A stretch of 64,000 bases of DNA, from positions 13,041 to 77,040 of the forward strand of contig JBMHDN010000030.1 of NCBI GenBank assembly GCA_049889355.1, written 5' to 3'. Below, piece by piece: positions 60,348 through 64,000 of this stretch. The notes beneath the pieces were generated by a model, which was not told where the DNA came from, made no database searches, and saw only the letters and a list, made by a program, of their open reading frames with translations. The translations under genes and the position numbers were made by a program. The stretch is from JBMHDN01 sp049889355. GTDB lineage: Bacteria; Pseudomonadota; Alphaproteobacteria; Puniceispirillales; Puniceispirillaceae. Numbering within the stretch: position 1 is the first letter of the stretch; every line of letters begins with the position of its first letter.

Positions 60348-63097
60348 TATTTTTTAAGCGCCGCCAGCACTGCAAAAGGTGAATTGGGATCTGGCTCTTT
60401 CGGGGCTGAACGGCCTGGCTGACCCGCTTTATGACCTGATTTATGGCCAGCCTTTCCAGCACCAACTTTTCCGGGACCGCCCTTTTTCGAATTGCGGTGA
60501 TTTTGAGGCGGGCGGCCATCTGAGCGCGGCCGGCTGTGCTTTTTGCGGGCCTGACGTTCAAAAATCGGTATGGCTGGCTTTTCAGGGTCTTCAGATGGCT
60601 CTTCATCGACTTTGATACAGTTCAAATCAGCGAGCATCAGGGCCATGGTCTCGCGGCTGACACCAGCCAGAGACAGCATGTCATCTGACATTTTAAAACG
60701 GCCAGCCCGCGCAGCAGCACGCACCAAAGCAGCGACGCGTTCCACCATATCAACACGCATCACCTTATCGCCAAATAGGCGATAGCCACAGGCCAGCCAG
60801 AACCGGTTTGCGACCCCTTCTGGCGCATCAAAAGAGACCCGCCCTTCTGGTGGTGGGCCAAATTCAGGGAAATCCCCTTCAAAAAGGCCATAGAGCAAGG
60901 CACGCAGCTGGATAGGGGCTGGTTTCAGCATATCGGGCATATAGACGCTCTCAGTGCCGATACGCACACCAGCACGGGCAATATGCGGCTTGTCTGTTTC
61001 TGGCAAATCACGCAAAGACTGGGCCAGCTGGCCGCGATTGACTGCACCAAGGGCTTCATAAATCTGGAAGAGCAGGCCGCGCCCTACCCCGCTGAGCGGA
61101 TGCGCGATGAGAGGTTTTTGCTCTGCTGGCTTAGATTCAGCTTCTGGCTTGGTTTCTTCTTTGGCTTCTGGTGCTTTTTCGGGTGGTTGGCCGATTTCAG
61201 GATCAGCCAGCGCGAGGAGACGACCGAGCACGCTCTGGATATGATCAGAGATAAATTGAGAGAGGCGCTGGGTGATGCGGGCCTTTTGATCAGAGTTTAA
61301 CAGGTCTGAATCCAACGCTTCAGCACGTGGTGCATAGAGCTGTTCTGATTTCTGGAGCCGGCCGATAAGCGCTTCGCGCCAGATGATCTGGCCTTTTTGA
61401 TCTAGCCGGAAGGCGATATCTTCAGAAGCCATCACCGCTTTGACACGCCGCTCAATCTCTTCTGGCAAGGCTTTTCTGGCAGCCGACAGCAACATCGCTT
61501 TTTCGTCACCCTCAGCCAGTCCTGGCTTGAAATGAAACCCGTCTAATGTGCCGACCTCTTCACCTTCGACCAGCACGGTCCCGTCAATCTTAACTGATGC
61601 CATAAGCTGTGTTGCTTCCTTCAAGCGTCGTGATAGATGAGCTGCACGTCTGTCTACGAACCGCTGGGTCAGCCGGTTGTGCAATTCATCAGATAATCTG
61701 TCCTCAATAGCCCTAGCCAGAGATTGCCACTCATCTGGATCATCTGTCCAGCCACTTCGATGGGTAATATAAGTCCATGTCCGAATATGGGCAATCCGGT
61801 TCATTAAGGTATCAATATCGCCATCCAGCCTGTCGAGATGCTGCATCTGGCGGGCGATCCAGTCGCGCGGTAATTGCCCCTCTTCGGCCAGATTGGCAAA
61901 AATATGCCCTAACATCACCGCATGGCTATCTGTCATGGCGTTTCTGAAATCAGGAATCTGGGCGACTTCCCAGAGCAAGCGTACACGCCCTGGGCTGTTG
62001 GCCAGAGCCATCACATCGCCGCGTTCTGCCAATTGGGCCAATGTTTCTTGATCTGTGGCATCTGCTTTGCGCGAGAGAAATTCAAAAGGCGGGCGCACCT
62101 CAAGGGATTTCAGTAAAGCTGTCACACTGTCAAAGCGTAAATCGCGTGATCGCCAATAAAGCTGGCGCAAAGGCTGAAAGCTGTGGGTTTCAATGCTGGA
62201 AATCACCTCATCTTCGAGCGGCCTGGCGGCATGGGTCACCCCAAAAGTGCCATTTTGCGTATGGCGGCCTGCACGGCCGGCGATTTGGGCCATCTCTGCG
62301 GCATGAAGCGGGCGCATATGCCGGCCGTCAAATTTCATATCAGAAGCCAAGGCGACATGGTGAATATCCATATTCAGCCCCATACCAATCGCATCTGTGG
62401 CAATTAAGAAATCCACATCTCCATTTTGATAGAGCTCGACCTGGGCATTGCGTGTGCGCGGGCTGAGCGCGCCCATCACCACCGCTGCCCCGCCACGCTG
62501 ACGGCGCACCAATTCAGCCAGCGCATAGACCTCAGCCGCGCTAAACGCAACAATCGCTGAGCGGCGTTGCAGGCGTGTCACTTTCTGATTACCAGCATAA
62601 GACAGGCTGGATAATCTGGCACGTGTTTCAAATTGCGCCTCTGGCAGCAGTTTTTTTAACAATGGGCGGATGGTCTCAGCGCCCATAAACAGCGTCTCAT
62701 CTGTGCCGCGGGCATGTAAAATCCGATCGGTAAAAACATGGCCACGTTCGCGATCGCCAGCCAGCTGGACCTCGTCAATTGCCAGACAGGCCACCTGACG
62801 TTCCAGCGGCATCGCTTCAACCGTACAGCAAAAATAGCGTGCATGTGGTGGGACAATTTTTTCTTCGCCGGTGATCAAGGCCACCTGTGAGACGCCCACA
62901 CGGGCCACCATCCGGTCATAATTCTCGCGCGCTAAAAGCCGCAGGGGAAAGCCGATCATCCCTGAGCGATGACCCAATATCCGCTCAATCGCATAATGTG
63001 TCTTGCCGGTATTGGTCGGGCCCAGCAACACGGTGATGTGCTGATTTACGCCATAGCGGGTAGAGAGTTTTGGACGGGCTGGCGGCTGGGCAGACAT
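60347..63097 (-). CDS. SUV3-like superfamily 2 RNA helicase
   Basis: A 916-residue helicase of the mitochondrial SUV3/alphaproteobacterial group. Walker A is GPTNTGKT (26-33), the DEVQ-type motif is AIDEVQLAGD (about 107-116), and motif VI-like QIAGRAGRHTQNGTFGV follows. A Pro/Glu/Lys-rich linker and a C-terminal region with a basic disordered tail (KKGGPGKVGAGKAGHKSG, and the end FAVLAALKK) complete it. SUV3 acts in RNA turnover; the neighbouring S4 protein suggests a shared job in RNA metabolism. Confidence 0.9.
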   Translation of the reverse strand: MSAQPPARPKLSTRYGVNQHITVLLGPTNTGKTHYAIERILGHRSGMIGFPLRLLARENYDRMVARVGVSQVALITGEEKIVPPHARYFCCTVEAMPLERQVACLAIDEVQLAGDRERGHVFTDRILHARGTDETLFMGAETIRPLLKKLLPEAQFETRARLSSLSYAGNQKVTRLQRRSAIVAFSAAEVYALAELVRRQRGGAAVVMGALSPRTRNAQVELYQNGDVDFLIATDAIGMGLNMDIHHVALASDMKFDGRHMRPLHAAEMAQIAGRAGRHTQNGTFGVTHAARPLEDEVISSIETHSFQPLRQLYWRSRDLRFDSVTALLKSLEVRPPFEFLSRKADATDQETLAQLAERGDVMALANSPGRVRLLWEVAQIPDFRNAMTDSHAVMLGHIFANLAEEGQLPRDWIARQMQHLDRLDGDIDTLMNRIAHIRTWTYITHRSGWTDDPDEWQSLARAIEDRLSDELHNRLTQRFVDRRAAHLSRRLKEATQLMASVKIDGTVLVEGEEVGTLDGFHFKPGLAEGDEKAMLLSAARKALPEEIERRVKAVMASEDIAFRLDQKGQIIWREALIGRLQKSEQLYAPRAEALDSDLLNSDQKARITQRLSQFISDHIQSVLGRLLALADPEIGQPPEKAPEAKEETKPEAESKPAEQKPLIAHPLSGVGRGLLFQIYEALGAVNRGQLAQSLRDLPETDKPHIARAGVRIGTESVYMPDMLKPAPIQLRALLYGLFEGDFPEFGPPPEGRVSFDAPEGVANRFWLACGYRLFGDKVMRVDMVERVAALVRAAARAGRFKMSDDMLSLAGVSRETMALMLADLNCIKVDEEPSEDPEKPAIPIFERQARKKHSRPRSDGRPPQNHRNSKKGGPGKVGAGKAGHKSGHKAGQPGRSAPKEPDPNSPFAVLAALKK

Positions 63098-63125
63098 AAA
63101 ACAAGCAATCAGGAGACAAATTTAA

Positions 63126-63212
63126 GAGGACAAATTCAGATTATAAATTCAGATCGTAAAATCAGATTATAATTTCATGTTATAATTTCAGGGGCTAAAC
63201 AGGGGCTAAACA
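63126..63212. repeat. Spacer built from two tandem arrays (5 x 13 bp and 2 x 11 bp)
   Basis: Degenerate 13-mers: GAGGACAAATTCA, GATTATAAATTCA, GATCGTAAAATCA, GATTATAATTTCA, TGTTATAATTTCA (63126-63190). They are followed directly by two perfect copies of GGGGCTAAACA (63191-63201, 63202-63212). The arrays fill much of the gap between the divergent helicase and methyltransferase genes. Confidence 0.8.
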
Positions 63213-63341
63213 GAGAGCATATGAGCAAGACTATGCCCCAGCATAAGCCGCAGAACAAGTGCTGTTCAGTATATATGGCTTGCCCCTTGCGCCCTGTCCA
63301 TGGTCTAAAGAGCTTGATATCGCCACTTTGCAGGACACAAG

Positions 63342-64000
63342 ATGAACCCGCCGCCCCCTATCCGCCTTATTCAAGGCCAGTCTCTGGCAGAGATGGACAG
63401 GCTGATTGAGGCAGGGGCGTGCTTTGATCTGATCTTTGCAGACCCGCCCTATTTTCTCAGTAATGGCGGGATCACTTGTCAGAATGGCAAGATGGTCAAG
63501 GTGGATAAGGGCGATTGGGACCGATCAGAAGGGGCAGATATCAACCATCAGTTCAACTGGGAATGGCTGAGACGCTGCCGTGATTTGCTGAGCCCAAATG
63601 GTACGCTGATGGTCTCTGGGACCTTTCATGTGATTTATTCGGTTGGTTTTGCGATGCAGCAGCTGGAGATGAAGCTCTTGAATAACATCACCTGGGAAAA
63701 GCCCAACCCGCCGCCTAATCTGGCATGCCGCACCCTCACCCATTCGACTGAGACCATTATCTGGGCAGCGCGTGATGACAAGGCCAAATATGGCTTTAAC
63801 TATGCCGAGATGAAGGCGGAAAATGGCGATAAACAGATGAAAGATGTCTGGCGTTTTACCGCCCCACGGGCTGAGGAAAAAACCCATGGCAAGCACCCGA
63901 CCCAAAAGCCGATTGCGTTGATGGAACGCCTGATCCGGCTGGCCTCAAAAGAAGGTGATGCAGTGCTCGATCCCTTTATGGGGAGCGGGACAACCGGTGT
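63342..64000 (+). CDS. Site-specific DNA methyltransferase, beta-type amino-methyltransferase (3' end missing)
   Basis: Only the first 219 codons are in the window; the gene continues past the right edge. The catalytic motif DPPY is at 34-37 (FADPPYFLS) and precedes the SAM-binding motif near the end (LDPFMGSGTTGV, about 207-218), the motif order of the beta group that includes CcrM. Segments DKGDWDRS, MVSGTFHVIYSVG, HSTETIIWAAR and HPTQKPIALMERL also follow CcrM-like enzymes. No restriction enzyme gene is visible in the window, so it may be an orphan regulatory methyltransferase or half of a restriction-modification pair. Specificity is unknown. Confidence 0.85.
   Translation, partial: MNPPPPIRLIQGQSLAEMDRLIEAGACFDLIFADPPYFLSNGGITCQNGKMVKVDKGDWDRSEGADINHQFNWEWLRRCRDLLSPNGTLMVSGTFHVIYSVGFAMQQLEMKLLNNITWEKPNPPPNLACRTLTHSTETIIWAARDDKAKYGFNYAEMKAENGDKQMKDVWRFTAPRAEEKTHGKHPTQKPIALMERLIRLASKEGDAVLDPFMGSGTTG

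Overview
The window reads as a chromosomal segment of a Gram-negative alphaproteobacterium of roughly 50% GC. The evidence is gene order and family type: amiC-mrcA-prfB facing rne, the dsbA-aroQ-accB-accC-aat-DUF2155-mlaD-NDUFA12 block, clpS/clpA beside DUF482 and ridA, imuA-imuB-dnaE2, fabI-aroC, dxs-ispA-xseB, and rpoH-carD-fdxA beside an S4 protein and a SUV3-like helicase. A complex I accessory subunit (NDUFA12), an aerobic B12-dependent ribonucleotide reductase and a methylated-amine demethylation cluster fit a marine heterotroph such as the SAR116/Puniceispirillum group. That placement is inference and not shown directly.

Layout. 0-7 kb: the 5' end of a membrane protein, peroxiredoxin, a ferritin-like DUF455 protein, then prfB, penicillin-binding protein 1A and a cell-wall amidase on the minus strand. 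7-10 kb: RNase E behind a long structured leader. 10-18 kb: an aminotransferase, a periplasmic M48/TPR protease, a DsbA-like oxidoreductase, aroQ, biotin carboxylase genes, aat, and a minus-strand lipid-transport/complex I group. 18-28 kb: nrdJ, ridA, DUF482, clpA/clpS and a D,D-carboxypeptidase. 28-35 kb: the mutagenic translesion cassette imuA-imuB-dnaE2 with an intact alphaproteobacterial SOS box and a GFA-family gene at its end. 35-46 kb: an M20 amidohydrolase, heterotetrameric sarcosine oxidase soxBDAG, and a divergent pair of an MttB-family methyltransferase and a dimethylglycine dehydrogenase-like protein. 46-54 kb: pdxH, a glycine-zipper lipoprotein-like protein, fabI-aroC, and the isoprenoid precursor genes dxs and ispA with tlyA and xseB. 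54-64 kb: an XRE regulator, prolyl iminopeptidase, a heat-shock sigma factor, CarD, a 7Fe ferredoxin, a TerB-like protein, a TPR protein, an S4 RNA-binding protein, a SUV3-like helicase and the start of a DNA methyltransferase.

How it fits together. The 36.6-46.2 kb cluster can be read as stepwise removal of methyl groups from a quaternary amine such as glycine betaine: the MttB homologue gives dimethylglycine, the DMGDH-like enzyme gives sarcosine, and SoxBDAG gives glycine, with C1 units passed to tetrahydrofolate. The SOS mutasome next to it ends in a gene of the formaldehyde/glutathione (GFA) family.

The least expected structure is spread over the second half of the window. Short tandem duplications (11-22 bp units, 2 to 5 copies) sit in spacers, on stop codons, and in frame inside soxD, imuB and ispA, plus a 102-bp repeat in the TPR gene. 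I noticed nothing comparable in the spacers of the first 32 kb. No tRNA, rRNA, CRISPR array, insertion sequence or prophage was seen.
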